A stretch of 64,000 nucleotides of DNA, from NCBI RefSeq assembly GCF_029223545.1, contig NZ_CP097870.1:2976001-3040000 (forward strand), read 5' to 3'. Numbering within the stretch: the first letter of the stretch is position 1; each line of letters starts with the position of its first letter. Below the pieces are notes generated by a model. The model ran no database searches and had not been told where the DNA came from. It saw only the letters and a list, made by a program, of their open reading frames with translations. This DNA is from Thauera sp. GDN1. Its GTDB lineage: Bacteria; Pseudomonadota; Gammaproteobacteria; Burkholderiales; Rhodocyclaceae. Position numbers and translations under genes: made by a program. Positions 28,260 through 35,934 of this stretch are shown here, one piece after another.

Positions 28260-28982
28260 TCAGACCCCCAGCGTCTGGTGCAGCCAGTCCATCTTCCCGG
28301 GCAACTCGTCCGCGTTGATGGTGGCGATGATCTCGCCGTGCTCGAGCACGTAGTGGCGGTCGGCCAGCGGCGCGGCGAAGCGGAAGTTCTGCTCGACCAG
28401 CACGATGGTGAAGCCGCGCGATTTCAGTTCGACGATGACCTCGCCGAGCTTCTTGACGATCACCGGCGCGAGGCCCTCGGTGATCTCGTCGAGCAGCAGC
28501 AGCTTGGCCCCGGTGCGCAGCACACGCGCCATCGCCAGCATCTGCTGCTCGCCGCCCGAGAGCTTGGAGCCCGGGCTGTTGCGGCGCTCGTGGAGGTTGG
28601 GGAACATCTGGTAGATCTCCTCCACCGACATCGCCCCGCTCGCCACCTGCGGCGGCAGCATCAGGTTCTCCTCGGTGGAGAGCGAAGCGAAGATGGCGCG
28701 CTCCTCGGGCACGTAGCCGATGCCGTAGCGCGCCATGCGGTGCGTGGGCTCGGCGATCACCTCGCGGCCATTGACCATGATCGAGCCGGTGCGCTTGCCC
28801 ACCAGGCCGAGCACCGACTTGAGCGTGGTCGAACGCCCCGAGCCGTTGCGCCCGAGCAGGGTGACGCACTCGCCGCGCGCGACCTTGAGGTCGATGCCGT
28901 GCAGGATGTGCGACTCGCCGTAGAAGGCGTGCAGGTCGTGGATCCGGAGCATCTCCGGATGAGGGGTGAAGGCACTGGTCAT
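28260..28982 (-). CDS. livF: ABC transporter ATP-binding protein LivF, variant Walker A
   Basis: ATPase of 240 residues for the transporter. The signature LSGGEQQMLAMARVL and Walker B LLLLDEITEGLAP are intact. The Walker A loop reads GRNGSGRSTT, with Arg50 where nearly all ABC ATPases have Lys. The codon is CGT at about 28835-28833. The partner LivG has a normal GPNGAGKTT, so one of the two sites may hydrolyse ATP weakly or not at all. The start is 18 bp after the livG stop. LivF proteins with Arg here may be a subfamily trait. Confidence 0.9.
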   Translation of the reverse strand: MTSAFTPHPEMLRIHDLHAFYGESHILHGIDLKVARGECVTLLGRNGSGRSTTLKSVLGLVGKRTGSIMVNGREVIAEPTHRMARYGIGYVPEERAIFASLSTEENLMLPPQVASGAMSVEEIYQMFPNLHERRNSPGSKLSGGEQQMLAMARVLRTGAKLLLLDEITEGLAPVIVKKLGEVIVELKSRGFTIVLVEQNFRFAAPLADRHYVLEHGEIIATINADELPGKMDWLHQTLGV

Positions 28983-29000
28983 GGCGGTCCGGGGCGGGGA

Positions 29001-29786
29001 TCAGTGGTGGGCGTCGCTCATGTCGGCGGAGCCGACATAGGCCTCGAGCACCTTGGGGTTCTTCGACACCTCGGCGTAGTTGCCCTCGGCGAGCACGCTG
29101 CCGCGGGTGAGCACGGTGATGCGGTCGCACAGGTTGGCGACCACCGACAGGTTGTGCTCGACCATCAGGATGGTGCGCTTGGCCGACACCTTGCGGATCA
29201 GCTCGACCACGCGTGCGATGTCCTCGTTGCCCATGCCCTGGGTGGGCTCGTCGAGCAGCAGCATGGTCGGCTCGAGCGCCAGCGTGGTGGCGATCTCGAG
29301 CGCGCGCTTGCGGCCGTAGGGCATCTCGGCGGTGATGGTGTCCGCGAACTGGGTCAGGTCGACCGCCTCGAGCAGCGCCATGGCCTCGTCGTTCAAGACC
29401 TCCAGCGACTTCGCCGAGCGCCAGAAATGGAACTCGGTGCCGAGCTTGCGCTGCAGCCCGATGCGCACGTTCTCCATCACCGTCAGGTGCGGGAAGGTCG
29501 CCGAGATCTGGAACGAGCGCACCATGCCGCGGCGCGCGGTCACCGCCGGCGCCTCGCGGGTGACGTCGCGGCCCTCGAACAGGATGGCCCCTGCCGTCGG
29601 CACCAGGAACTTCGTAAGCAGGTTGAATACGGTGGTCTTGCCGGCGCCGTTGGGGCCGATCAGGGCGTGGATGTGCCCCTTCTGCACCTTCAGGTCGACG
29701 TTGGATACGGCGACGAAACCCTTGAACTCCTTCGTGAGTCCGCGGGTCTCGAGGATGTACTCGCTCAAGGGTGTCTCCCCAGCCAT
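29001..29786 (-). CDS. livG: ABC transporter ATP-binding protein LivG
   Basis: ATPase of 261 residues and first gene of the transporter operon. Walker A is GPNGAGKTT. The signature region is the LivG-type MPYGRKRALEIATTLA instead of LSGGQ. Walker B is MLLLDEPTQGMG, with Gly where a catalytic Glu-adjacent residue varies, and the switch His is in LMVEHNLSVV. ATG 29786 is likely, though the ribosome site is weak. It begins 76 bp after the flavocytochrome b gene on the same strand, so read-through from that cluster is possible. Confidence 0.93.
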   Translation of the reverse strand: MAGETPLSEYILETRGLTKEFKGFVAVSNVDLKVQKGHIHALIGPNGAGKTTVFNLLTKFLVPTAGAILFEGRDVTREAPAVTARRGMVRSFQISATFPHLTVMENVRIGLQRKLGTEFHFWRSAKSLEVLNDEAMALLEAVDLTQFADTITAEMPYGRKRALEIATTLALEPTMLLLDEPTQGMGNEDIARVVELIRKVSAKRTILMVEHNLSVVANLCDRITVLTRGSVLAEGNYAEVSKNPKVLEAYVGSADMSDAHH

Positions 29787-29862
29787 TGTTCGTTCTTGTC
29801 GCGAGGGAGTGTTCCGGCTGGGCTGGGGGGCGTCAACCTATGGTTTGCCCCAATGTGCGGCG

Positions 29863-31191
29863 CTAACGCATCTCGAACGCCTCCTGGTGGAAACGAACGC
29901 CACCCATGCCCGTTGCGCGCAGCCCTTCACGCAGGCTGCGGGCCAGGCCACCGGGCCCGCAGAACCAGATCTCGGTCATCGCACCGGCCCGCGAACGGTC
30001 GCGCAGCGTCGCCGCGGTGAGGCGTTCGTTGCGGGCGCCGCTGATGACGTGCAGGCGGACCGCAGGCAGGTTCGCACACAGTGCCTCGAGGCGGGCGACG
30101 AAGGGATCGGTCTCGTGCTCACGCACGCTGTAATAGAAATCGACTTGCGGCGCGCGCGCCGGCGTCGACTGCAGCGCCTCCAGCCAGGCGAGAAAGGGCG
30201 TCACGCCGATCCCGCCTGCGATCCACACCTGATCCCGCCCACCTTGTCCAATCGGCAGCTCGAAGCAGCCGTAGGGCCCCTCGACACTCAAGGGCTGGCC
30301 CGCCTGCAGTCGCTGCGCCAGACCCCGGGTATAGTCGCCCAGGGCCTTGATCTCGAAGCGCACGCGACGGTCGCCACGATCGGCGCTGGCGATCGTGAAC
30401 GGATGCGCGCCCTCGAGACGGTCGAAGGTCGCGAAGGCGAACTGCCCGGGACGATGTCCGCGCCAGCCCTCATCCAGCCGGCAGCTGACCTCGGTGACGC
30501 CTGCGCCCGCTTCGCGCACCGACTCCACCACCCCGCCCACGCGACGACCGTGGCCGACCCGGCCGGCCAGGACCAGCACGCCGGCAATCGAGCCGGCAGC
30601 GATCAGCGTCGCCAGCAGCAGGCCCACCGGCTGCATCCAGTAGTCGAGCGGTGCGAGGAAGGCGGCATGAAAGGCCAGCGCCAGATAAAGCACCGGCATC
30701 ACCTTGTGCGCGTAACGCCAGAGCTTGAACGGAAAGCGCTTCCACAGCGTCAGCACCAGCATCGCCAGCAGCGCGTAGATCGCGAACTCGCCCAGCTCCT
30801 CGGCGACGTCGCGCATGGCCTCCAGGAAACCGCCGCCATGATCCTTGGACAGGCGTCCCTCCCTGCCCCACAGCGCCTTGATGACGTCGTCCGACATCTC
30901 GACCAGCCAGTGCAGCGCGGCGAAACCGACCGCGAGGATGCCGGCCCATTTGTGCACACGGTAGATGCGGTCCATGCCGCCGAAGGGGCGCTCCAGCCAG
31001 GCCGGACGGGTGGCGAGCACCATCGCCAGCGACATCAGCGCGAAGGACCACAGGCCGGTGAGGGTCAGCGCGTGCTCGCGCACCGCCCAGGCAGTGCCGG
31101 CACCGGTGGCGACGGCACCGGGCGCCGACAGCGTTTCCCAGCCCCATGCCAGCGTGACCAGGGCGATGAGGGCAGTGAGAAAGCGCTTCAT
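29863..31191 (-). CDS. Ferric-reductase-like flavocytochrome b (partner of SHP/DHC)
   Basis: Membrane protein of 442 residues. The N-terminal half has about six helices with paired His for heme b (HKWAGILAVGFAALHW and HKVMPVLYLALAFH). The C-terminal half is a ferredoxin-reductase module: FAD block AHPFTIAS, GDYTRGL, the NAD(P) loop GGIGVTPFLAW and the C-terminal FCGPGG. It should carry electrons from NAD(P)H through FAD and heme to the periplasmic side. The dhc and shp genes directly upstream are its likely acceptors, as in the described SHP-DHC-cytochrome b clusters. It is paralogous to 32308-33648. Confidence 0.85.
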   Translation of the reverse strand: MKRFLTALIALVTLAWGWETLSAPGAVATGAGTAWAVREHALTLTGLWSFALMSLAMVLATRPAWLERPFGGMDRIYRVHKWAGILAVGFAALHWLVEMSDDVIKALWGREGRLSKDHGGGFLEAMRDVAEELGEFAIYALLAMLVLTLWKRFPFKLWRYAHKVMPVLYLALAFHAAFLAPLDYWMQPVGLLLATLIAAGSIAGVLVLAGRVGHGRRVGGVVESVREAGAGVTEVSCRLDEGWRGHRPGQFAFATFDRLEGAHPFTIASADRGDRRVRFEIKALGDYTRGLAQRLQAGQPLSVEGPYGCFELPIGQGGRDQVWIAGGIGVTPFLAWLEALQSTPARAPQVDFYYSVREHETDPFVARLEALCANLPAVRLHVISGARNERLTAATLRDRSRAGAMTEIWFCGPGGLARSLREGLRATGMGGVRFHQEAFEMR

Positions 31192-31201
31192 GGTCCCGCC
31201 C

Positions 31202-31693
31202 TCAGTCGTCCTCGAAGTAGCCCTTGTCGGCATCGATGTGGCACGCGGTGCAGTTGGCCTTGCTGCCGACATCCTTGTGCGTCCAGTCGGATTCCGGCAC
31301 CTCGTCGTGCTCGCGCACCCACTTCGGCAACTCGGTGATGCGCAGCGGCGCCTCACCCGGCCGCAGGCCGCGCAGCAGCTTGCTCGCCTGTCGGGGGGCA
31401 TCGCCGGCGTTATCGACCAGATAGCGGGTGATCGCTGCCGCGGTCTCGGCATCGACGCTGGCGTCGTCGCCGAAGTGGTCTTCCAGCTCCCCCATCATGC
31501 GTTTCCACGAAGCGGCCGGAAGCATCGAGGGCGGGAAGGCGATGTGACAGCTGGCGCACTCCTGCAGCGTGAGCTTGTCGGTCACCGGCGGATAGTAATC
31601 GTCGTCGCCGGCCTGGGCACGGCCGAGCAGCATCACGGTCACCGCGAGCGCGGCGACACCGAGGGCGAGCGGGCGAAGGGCAGTCGTTTTCAT
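31202..31693 (-). CDS. Diheme cytochrome c (DHC type)
   Basis: Periplasmic cytochrome of 163 residues with a signal peptide (cleavage near GRAQA-G, residue 28). Heme sites are CASCH (residues 46-50) near the N-terminus and CTACH (148-152) near the C-terminus. This spacing is typical of the diheme cytochrome that donates electrons to SHP. It is 10 bp upstream of the flavocytochrome b gene and 22 bp downstream of the SHP gene, forming one unit. The function of the electron chain is not settled. Confidence 0.87.
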   Translation of the reverse strand: MKTTALRPLALGVAALAVTVMLLGRAQAGDDDYYPPVTDKLTLQECASCHIAFPPSMLPAASWKRMMGELEDHFGDDASVDAETAAAITRYLVDNAGDAPRQASKLLRGLRPGEAPLRITELPKWVREHDEVPESDWTHKDVGSKANCTACHIDADKGYFEDD

Positions 31694-31715
31694 GGTGGAT
31701 CTCCGTGATCGTCGA

Positions 31716-32132
31716 TTACTGGCTCGTCATCCAGGCGAGCCAGTCGCCCTTCTCGCGCGCGCTGCACTCGCGGCCGAGGACCTCGGTGCAGTTGCGCTTG
31801 AACCATTTCTCGACCTTTGCCGGGTCGCCGTAGCGCGTGGCCACCACCGACACCGCCATCGGCTCGATGGCCTTGCCGGTGCGCGTCTTGCCGGGCGCGC
31901 GGGCGTCGTCTCCATGACACGAGGTGCAGGCGGGCGTGTCGGGCTTGCCCAGGCCGAAGGAGGTGCGGTGCAGGGTTTCGCCGCGTGCGGCGGAGAAGCC
32001 GGCAAAGGCGGGATCGGCGAGGCGCGCCTCTGCGGCGTAGCGGTCGACGAGCTCGGCAGGCGGTGCGGCGAGCACCCCGGCACTCGCGCCGAGGCAGCAC
32101 AGCAGCGCAATCGTGTGGAATTTGGCGTTCAT
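31716..32132 (-). CDS. SHP-type oxygen-binding cytochrome c (DUF1924)
   Basis: Secreted mono-heme cytochrome of 138 residues with a signal peptide (cleavage near VLA-A, residue 22). The heme site is CTSCH (69-73). Downstream, KRNCTEVLGREC holds an Asn (114) and two Cys (115, 123). In the Rhodobacter sphaeroides SHP family an Asn is the unusual distal heme ligand and a disulfide lies close by, so this matches. SHP binds O2 and NO and is reduced by DHC; its physiological role is unknown. ATG 32132 follows a plausible ribosome site. A long hairpin lies 31-70 bases upstream. Confidence 0.85.
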   Translation of the reverse strand: MNAKFHTIALLCCLGASAGVLAAPPAELVDRYAAEARLADPAFAGFSAARGETLHRTSFGLGKPDTPACTSCHGDDARAPGKTRTGKAIEPMAVSVVATRYGDPAKVEKWFKRNCTEVLGRECSAREKGDWLAWMTSQ

Positions 32133-32154
32133 GGTTCGTTCCTTGATCCGGGCG

Positions 32155-32199
32155 GAAAACTGTTCCGGACGGGCATCGCGGATGCCATTCGTCCGGAAC
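32155..32199 (-). terminator. Bulged long hairpin ahead of SHP gene (terminator or attenuator)
   Basis: On the minus strand GTTCCGGACG pairs with CGTCCGGAAC, and inside it GGCATC pairs with GATGCC around a 3-base loop, with a 3-base bulge on one side. AGTTTTCC follows. It lies between the upstream flavocytochrome b gene and shp, so it could separate or attenuate the two. Confidence 0.5.
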
Positions 32200-32307
32200 C
32201 TGGTGCCCAGTGTGCAAGTGCGCGAATGAATCGAACCTGAACGCGAGACGAGCGTGCAGCAAGGCGGGCGCGACGGTCGGTGCGCGCCCATGTCGCCTGC
32301 GCGATGT

Positions 32308-33648
32308 TCAGCGCATGGCGAACAGCTCCTGATGGAAGTCGCCCGCTGGCAAGCCCCTGGCGACGAAGCCCTCGCGCAAGGCCTGGCCGAAAGCGCCCGG
32401 TCCGCAGAACCAGACATCCGCCTCGGCCCACCCCGGCACCGTGTCGCAGATGCGTGCCGTGTCGAGGCGACCGTCGCGGGCGCTGACCAGGACATGGAGC
32501 TTCACGCCCGCCGCCTGCGCATCGCGCCGCAGGCGCGCGATGAACTCCTCGTCGGGTTCGGCGGTGCTGTAGAACAGATCCACCGCGCGCCCATCCGATT
32601 CCACCGCGAGCGCCTTCATGCGGGCGATGAAGGGCGTGATGCCGATGCCGCCACCGACCCAGATCTGCCGGCGCTTGCCGCTGGCGCCACCGTTCGCGAA
32701 GTCGAAGCGCCCGTACGGCCCTTCGACCGTCACCAGGTCGCCGACGTGGAGCAGTTCGGGCAGGCGGGCGGTGTAGTCGCCGATGCCCTTGATCAGGAAG
32801 AACAGCCGGCCGTCACCCTGCCAGCCCGAGGAGATCGTGAACGGATGCGCGCCTTCGGCCGTCGAGAAGGTGACGAAGGCGAACTGCCCGGCCTCGTGTC
32901 CGGGCCAGCGGTCCTTGAAACGGATCGCCACCTTGAGCACGCGGTTGTCGGGGAAATTCACCAGCTCCTCGATCTCGCCCACCGCCTTGCGGCGATGGCC
33001 GACGCGGCCGGACAGGGACACCACGGCGGCCACGCTGCCGCCGGTCATCAGCACCGCGAGCACGATGCCCATCGGCTGCGCCCAGTAGGCAAAGGGCGTC
33101 AGCAGCACCGAATGGAAGACCAGCGCCAGGTAGGCGACGGCCAGCAGGCGGTGGGTCTTGAAGAACAGCCGGTAGGGGAAGCGCTTGGCGAGCGCGAGCA
33201 CGATCAGCACCGCCGCCGCATAGAAGGCCCACTCGCCCACCGATTCCGCGAGCCCGCGCTGCTCGCGGAAGAAGAGCTCGACCGGGTCGGTCAGCGTCGG
33301 CTTCGGCCCCCGTTCCGGCTTGACCAGCCAGCCCCAGCCCACCGCCCACTTGGTGCCCTGCGCCCACAGCCAATGGATCACCGAGAACACCAGGCCGGTG
33401 ATCCCCAGCCACTTGTGCAGGCGATAGGTCTTGTCCAGCCCGTCGAGCAGCGGCTCCACCCGCACCGGTCGCAGCGCCAGCATCATGCCCACGCTCATGA
33501 CCCCGATGCCGATCACACCGGTGTAGTTGATCGCCACCGTGCGCAGCGCGAAGTACTCGTAGCCTTGCGGCAGCAGCGGATCGGCCATCCACCACAGCAG
33601 ACTGAGCAGCAGCAGGAGTCCCGCATACGCAAACCGGATGTTCTTCAT
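32308..33648 (-). CDS. Second ferric-reductase-like flavocytochrome b
   Basis: Membrane flavocytochrome of 446 residues, paralogous to 29863-31191. Heme-ligand helices read HKWLGITGLVFSVIHW and HRLLAVAYLALVFH. The FAD block is AHPFTISS, followed by GIGDYTARL. The nucleotide loop is GGGIGITPFIA and the end is WFCGPGAF. It differs in a longer loop between helices (KPERGPKPTLTDPVELFF). ATG 33648 is chosen because GGAG lies 6 bases upstream; earlier ATGs at 33660 and 33693 are possible. It is the first gene of the redox cluster and lies 175 bp before shp with a hairpin between. Confidence 0.83.
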   Translation of the reverse strand: MKNIRFAYAGLLLLLSLLWWMADPLLPQGYEYFALRTVAINYTGVIGIGVMSVGMMLALRPVRVEPLLDGLDKTYRLHKWLGITGLVFSVIHWLWAQGTKWAVGWGWLVKPERGPKPTLTDPVELFFREQRGLAESVGEWAFYAAAVLIVLALAKRFPYRLFFKTHRLLAVAYLALVFHSVLLTPFAYWAQPMGIVLAVLMTGGSVAAVVSLSGRVGHRRKAVGEIEELVNFPDNRVLKVAIRFKDRWPGHEAGQFAFVTFSTAEGAHPFTISSGWQGDGRLFFLIKGIGDYTARLPELLHVGDLVTVEGPYGRFDFANGGASGKRRQIWVGGGIGITPFIARMKALAVESDGRAVDLFYSTAEPDEEFIARLRRDAQAAGVKLHVLVSARDGRLDTARICDTVPGWAEADVWFCGPGAFGQALREGFVARGLPAGDFHQELFAMR

Positions 33649-33872
33649 CGCATGCTCCATTCGCTTGAAGTCCAGCGTCGGATGAAGCGGCATGGGTAGC
33701 CTCGTCATCGGACGGAACAGCTTGATTATGCTACGGATGCTTTCGGCCCCTTTGTCGCAGCGCAAACGAACTCGCCGGCATGCCGGGCGGTCCGGTCCGG
33801 GGTGGTCGGTTCACCTCCGGTTAAGGATTGCGGCGCCATGCTCCGCCCTGTCCCGACCACGGAGTCCTTCCA

Positions 33873-34325
33873 ATGAACACCAAGACCTTGCTCCCGTCCC
33901 TGCTGCTGGCCTTCGCTGCAGGCATCGCCGTTCAGGCGCACGCCGCCGAGGACGAAGCGAAACCCCTGTCGCCGCAGACCTGCCAGTCGGTTCGCCACGA
34001 GCTCGATGCGATGGGCGTGCACGTGCGCGAGGCGCGGACGGATCGCGCCGGAGAAGCGGCGTCGTCCGATCCTTACCAGACGCTGGCACACGAGCTCGAA
34101 ACGCACCTGCAAGCATTGCAGGCCAGCCTGCCGGCACAGGCGACGCCGCGCGCGCAGGCCAGCGTGCTGCTGAGCGACATGCGCGATGCCCTGGTCCTGA
34201 TCCGCGGCGCCACCCATCTCGATGCGCGCCAGCTCGCGGTGCGGCGCCTCGAGGACGATCAACGGCTCTACAATCGCGTGCTGGACACCCTGGGATGCGC
34301 CACGCCCCGACCGACCGCCCTTTGA
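33873..34325 (+). CDS. Hypothetical periplasmic protein
   Basis: Protein of 150 residues with a clear signal peptide (residues 1-25, cleavage near AHA-A). The mature part is helical and charged. It contains two Cys (TCQSVRHELDAMG and LGCATPRP) that could pair, and no domain I recognise. ATG 33873 opens just downstream of a divergent region. It ends 4 bp before the CDF exporter gene, so it is probably the first gene of an operon with the exporter and the two-component system. A role in metal or envelope sensing is conjecture from position only. Confidence 0.7.
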   Translation: MNTKTLLPSLLLAFAAGIAVQAHAAEDEAKPLSPQTCQSVRHELDAMGVHVREARTDRAGEAASSDPYQTLAHELETHLQALQASLPAQATPRAQASVLLSDMRDALVLIRGATHLDARQLAVRRLEDDQRLYNRVLDTLGCATPRPTAL

Positions 34326-34329
34326 ACCG

Positions 34330-35223
34330 ATGACATCCCTCACGCCGCGCCAGGCGCTGCTGCTCTCGCTCGCGGCAGCGCTGACCACCATTGCGATGAA
34401 GACCGGGGCCTGGTGGCTCACCGGCTCGATCGGCTATCTGTCCGACGCGCTCGAATCGGTCGTCAACCTGGCCGGCGCCGGCTTCGCGCTGTGGATGGTG
34501 TCGTATGCCCGGCAGCCCGCCGACGACGACCACCAGTACGGCCACGGCAAGGCGGAGTACTTCTCCGCCGCCTTCGAGGGCGGGCTGATCTTCATCGCCG
34601 CGCTGATCATCCTGCTCACCGCCGGCGAGCGCCTGCTCAATCCGCAGCCGATCGGCGCGCTGGGGCTCGGCACCCTGCTCTCCGTCGGCGCGAGCCTGAT
34701 CAACTTCCTGGTCGCGCGGGTACTGCTGCAGGTCGGCCGCGCGCACCGCTCGCTCGCGCTCGAGGCCGATGCACGCCACCTGATGGCCGACGTATGGACC
34801 ACCGCGGGCGTCGTCTGTGGCGTCGGCCTGGCGGTCGTCACCGGCTGGAGCTGGCTCGACCCCGTCGTCGCCGGCGCAGTCGCGCTCAACATCCTGCGCG
34901 AGGGCTGGGAGCTGATGCGGCGCTCGATCGACGGCCTCATGGACCGCGCGCTGTCCGAGGCCGAGGTCGCCGCGATCGAACGCACCCTCGTCGAGGCCTC
35001 GCCGCCGGGATGCTTCCACGGCAAGCTCACCACCCGCGCCGCGGGCGCGATGCACTTCGCCCACGTCGAACTGTGCGTTCCCGGGGACTGGACCGTAGCC
35101 GAAGCCCATGGGATCGCCGATGCGCTCGAACGCATCGTGCTGGAGCGCACCGGCACCCGCCTCGCGACCCACCTCGAACCGATACCGCCGCCCGTCACGC
35201 CAGACGAAGCGGACCTGCCCTGA
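34330..35223 (+). CDS. Cation diffusion facilitator (FieF-like)
   Basis: Divalent metal/proton antiporter of 297 residues with six helices and a cytoplasmic C-terminal domain. Helix 2 has YLSDALESVVN (Asp39), helix 3 is preceded by HQYGHGKAE, and helix 5 has HLMAD (His150, Asp154). The position matching the second helix-2 Asp of FieF is Ser43, so the metal site is not the standard Asp-Asp/His-Asp. Exported metals (Zn, Fe, Co, Mn) cannot be named. It lies between a periplasmic protein gene and an OmpR-type regulator gene (39-bp gap), probably in one unit. Confidence 0.87.
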   Translation: MTSLTPRQALLLSLAAALTTIAMKTGAWWLTGSIGYLSDALESVVNLAGAGFALWMVSYARQPADDDHQYGHGKAEYFSAAFEGGLIFIAALIILLTAGERLLNPQPIGALGLGTLLSVGASLINFLVARVLLQVGRAHRSLALEADARHLMADVWTTAGVVCGVGLAVVTGWSWLDPVVAGAVALNILREGWELMRRSIDGLMDRALSEAEVAAIERTLVEASPPGCFHGKLTTRAAGAMHFAHVELCVPGDWTVAEAHGIADALERIVLERTGTRLATHLEPIPPPVTPDEADLP

Positions 35224-35262
35224 GCGCCGCCCGCGACGGCAAACACGATCCCACGCGCCCCG

Positions 35263-35934
35263 ATGCACCTGCTCATCGTCGAAGACGACCGCACCATCGC
35301 CGAGAACATCTACGAGTACCTGGAGGCGCGCGGCCACCAGTGCGACTACGCGAACTCGATCGCGGCGGCCTCGGCCCTGCTCGCGCGCACCCCGTTCGAT
35401 GCCATGGTCCTCGACCGCAACCTGCCCGACGGCGACGGGCTCGCGCTCGCACGCCGGCTACGCGCCGAAGGCCGGGCGACCCCGATCCTGGTGCTGACCG
35501 CGCGCGACGCGCTGGAAGACAAGCTGCTCGGCTTCGAGGCCGGCGGCGACGACTATCTGGTCAAGCCCTTCGCGCTGCAGGAGCTCGAGGTGCGCCTGCT
35601 CGCGCTGGCCCGGCGCAGCGCCGCGCGGCCCGCCGCCGAGCCGGTGTTGCGTCACGGCGAGCTGGAGTTCAACGGCGCGACTCAGGAACTGTGCGTGCGC
35701 GGCCAAGCCCTGGCGCTGCCCCCGAAACCGCTGCGCCTGGTCGCCGAGCTGCTCTCCCAGCCCGAGCGCGTGTTCTCCCGGCGCGAGCTGGAGATCGCCA
35801 TATGGGGCCACGAGCAGGACAGCAGCGACAACCTGCGCAGCGTGCTCCACACCCTGCGTCGCGCCCTTGGCGACGATGCGCCCACCCAGGTGGTCAATGT
35901 CCATGGACTCGGCTACAAGCTCGTCAGCCGCTGA
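35263..35934 (+). CDS. OmpR/PhoB-family response regulator (PmrA/QseB-like)
   Basis: Response regulator of 223 residues. The receiver domain has acidic DD at 8-9, phospho-acceptor Asp51 (MVLDRNLPDGDG), Thr in LVLTARD and Lys in YLVKPF. A winged-helix DNA-binding domain occupies about 128-221, with the recognition region DNLRSVLHTLRRALG and the wing VVNVHGLGYKL. Its gene overlaps the sensor kinase gene. Four TCAC boxes at 11-bp spacing ahead of eptA (37236-37272) are the natural candidate target, by analogy with PmrA control of eptA. Confidence 0.92.
   Translation: MHLLIVEDDRTIAENIYEYLEARGHQCDYANSIAAASALLARTPFDAMVLDRNLPDGDGLALARRLRAEGRATPILVLTARDALEDKLLGFEAGGDDYLVKPFALQELEVRLLALARRSAARPAAEPVLRHGELEFNGATQELCVRGQALALPPKPLRLVAELLSQPERVFSRRELEIAIWGHEQDSSDNLRSVLHTLRRALGDDAPTQVVNVHGLGYKLVSR

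Noticed and set aside
29863-33648. Sulfite-dehydrogenase YedZ/MsrQ-type heme subunits
   Set aside because: Both proteins carry complete FAD and NAD(P) modules, whereas MsrQ has only the membrane part, and no molybdopterin MsrP gene is adjacent.
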